Shown here: positions 15,707 to 15,792 of the stretch, piece after piece
Layout: each line of letters opens with the position of its first letter
How positions within the stretch are numbered: the stretch's first letter is position 1
Assembly (NCBI GenBank): GCA_012036375.1
Contig: JAAUOI010000030.1
Coordinates: 1-15,792, forward strand
DNA length: 15,792 bases
Source: Allobrachymonas sp.
GTDB lineage: Bacteria; Pseudomonadota; Gammaproteobacteria; Burkholderiales; Burkholderiaceae_C
Direction of reading: 5' to 3'
Program-made: the position numbers and the translations under genes
The notes under the pieces: model-generated
Databases searched by the model: none
The model's input: only the letters and a program-made list of their open reading frames with translations
Told to the model about the DNA's origin: nothing

Positions 15707-15792
15707 TGTTCAGCCAGCGCTTCCAGCTCACCGTCGTCGTTACCACGCATGCACGGCAGCGCATGCAAGAGCGCGACATCAGCGAAGCCTTG
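15706..15792 (+). CDS. DUF4258-like protein, 5' fragment
   Basis: Twenty-nine codons are present before the window ends. The start reads MFSQRFQLTVVVTTHARQRM followed by QERDISEAL. The THARQRMQERDISEAL segment is the hallmark of small DUF4258 proteins, in which a conserved His-Ala-Arg-x-R-M-x-x-R-x-I pattern opens the domain; their function is unestablished. The ATG overlaps the glnS stop (TGATG), implying translational coupling. It could also belong to a related toxin-like small protein family; the rest of the gene is needed to tell. Confidence 0.6.
   Translation, partial: MFSQRFQLTVVVTTHARQRMQERDISEAL

Overview
The window looks like chromosome from a betaproteobacterium of the order Burkholderiales, most likely a Comamonadaceae relative. 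The evidence is moderate-to-high GC, an OmpR/EnvZ pair, ComEC, GlnRS, XdhC and RidA proteins that read as Burkholderiales versions, and dispersed palindromic repeats of a kind I associate with that family. No rRNA, tRNA, CRISPR array, integrase or transposase was found.

Layout. Positions 1-561 hold no convincing gene but contain two large folded elements. From 7450 down to 562, minus strand, five genes run head to tail: comEC, a circularly permuted ATP-grasp protein, an alpha-E (DUF403) protein, a histone-deacetylase-family protein and xdhC. On the plus strand follow ridA (7533) and a membrane-anchored coiled-coil protein of unknown function (8209). A periplasmic SIMPL/DUF541 protein lies on the minus strand (8923-9684). 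A 357-base intergenic region leads into ompR and envZ on the plus strand (10042-12334), then an alpha/beta-hydrolase-fold protein (12457). A small exported Pro/Tyr-repeat protein is on the minus strand (13432-13797). glnS (13918-15706) is followed by the overlapping start of a DUF4258-like gene that leaves the window.

How the genes relate. The ATP-grasp and alpha-E genes are a known conserved pair linked to an uncharacterised peptide-ligation pathway, here coupled to a deacetylase-fold gene and xdhC. OmpR/EnvZ is an envelope-stress/osmolarity two-component system. The rest look like independent housekeeping genes.

Three things stand out. (1) The two elements at 79-225 and 365-543 are, by my reading, inverted copies of one structured family: their stems differ in sequence but keep base pairing, while the joining segments are conserved. 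(2) A second dispersed repeat lies inside xdhC, comEC (twice), the SIMPL gene and glnS, always in the same orientation and reading frame relative to the gene, with another copy between genes. (3) Seven genes show about eight single-base indels, mostly in homopolymers and including essential glnS, which points to uncorrected sequencing error more than to gene decay.
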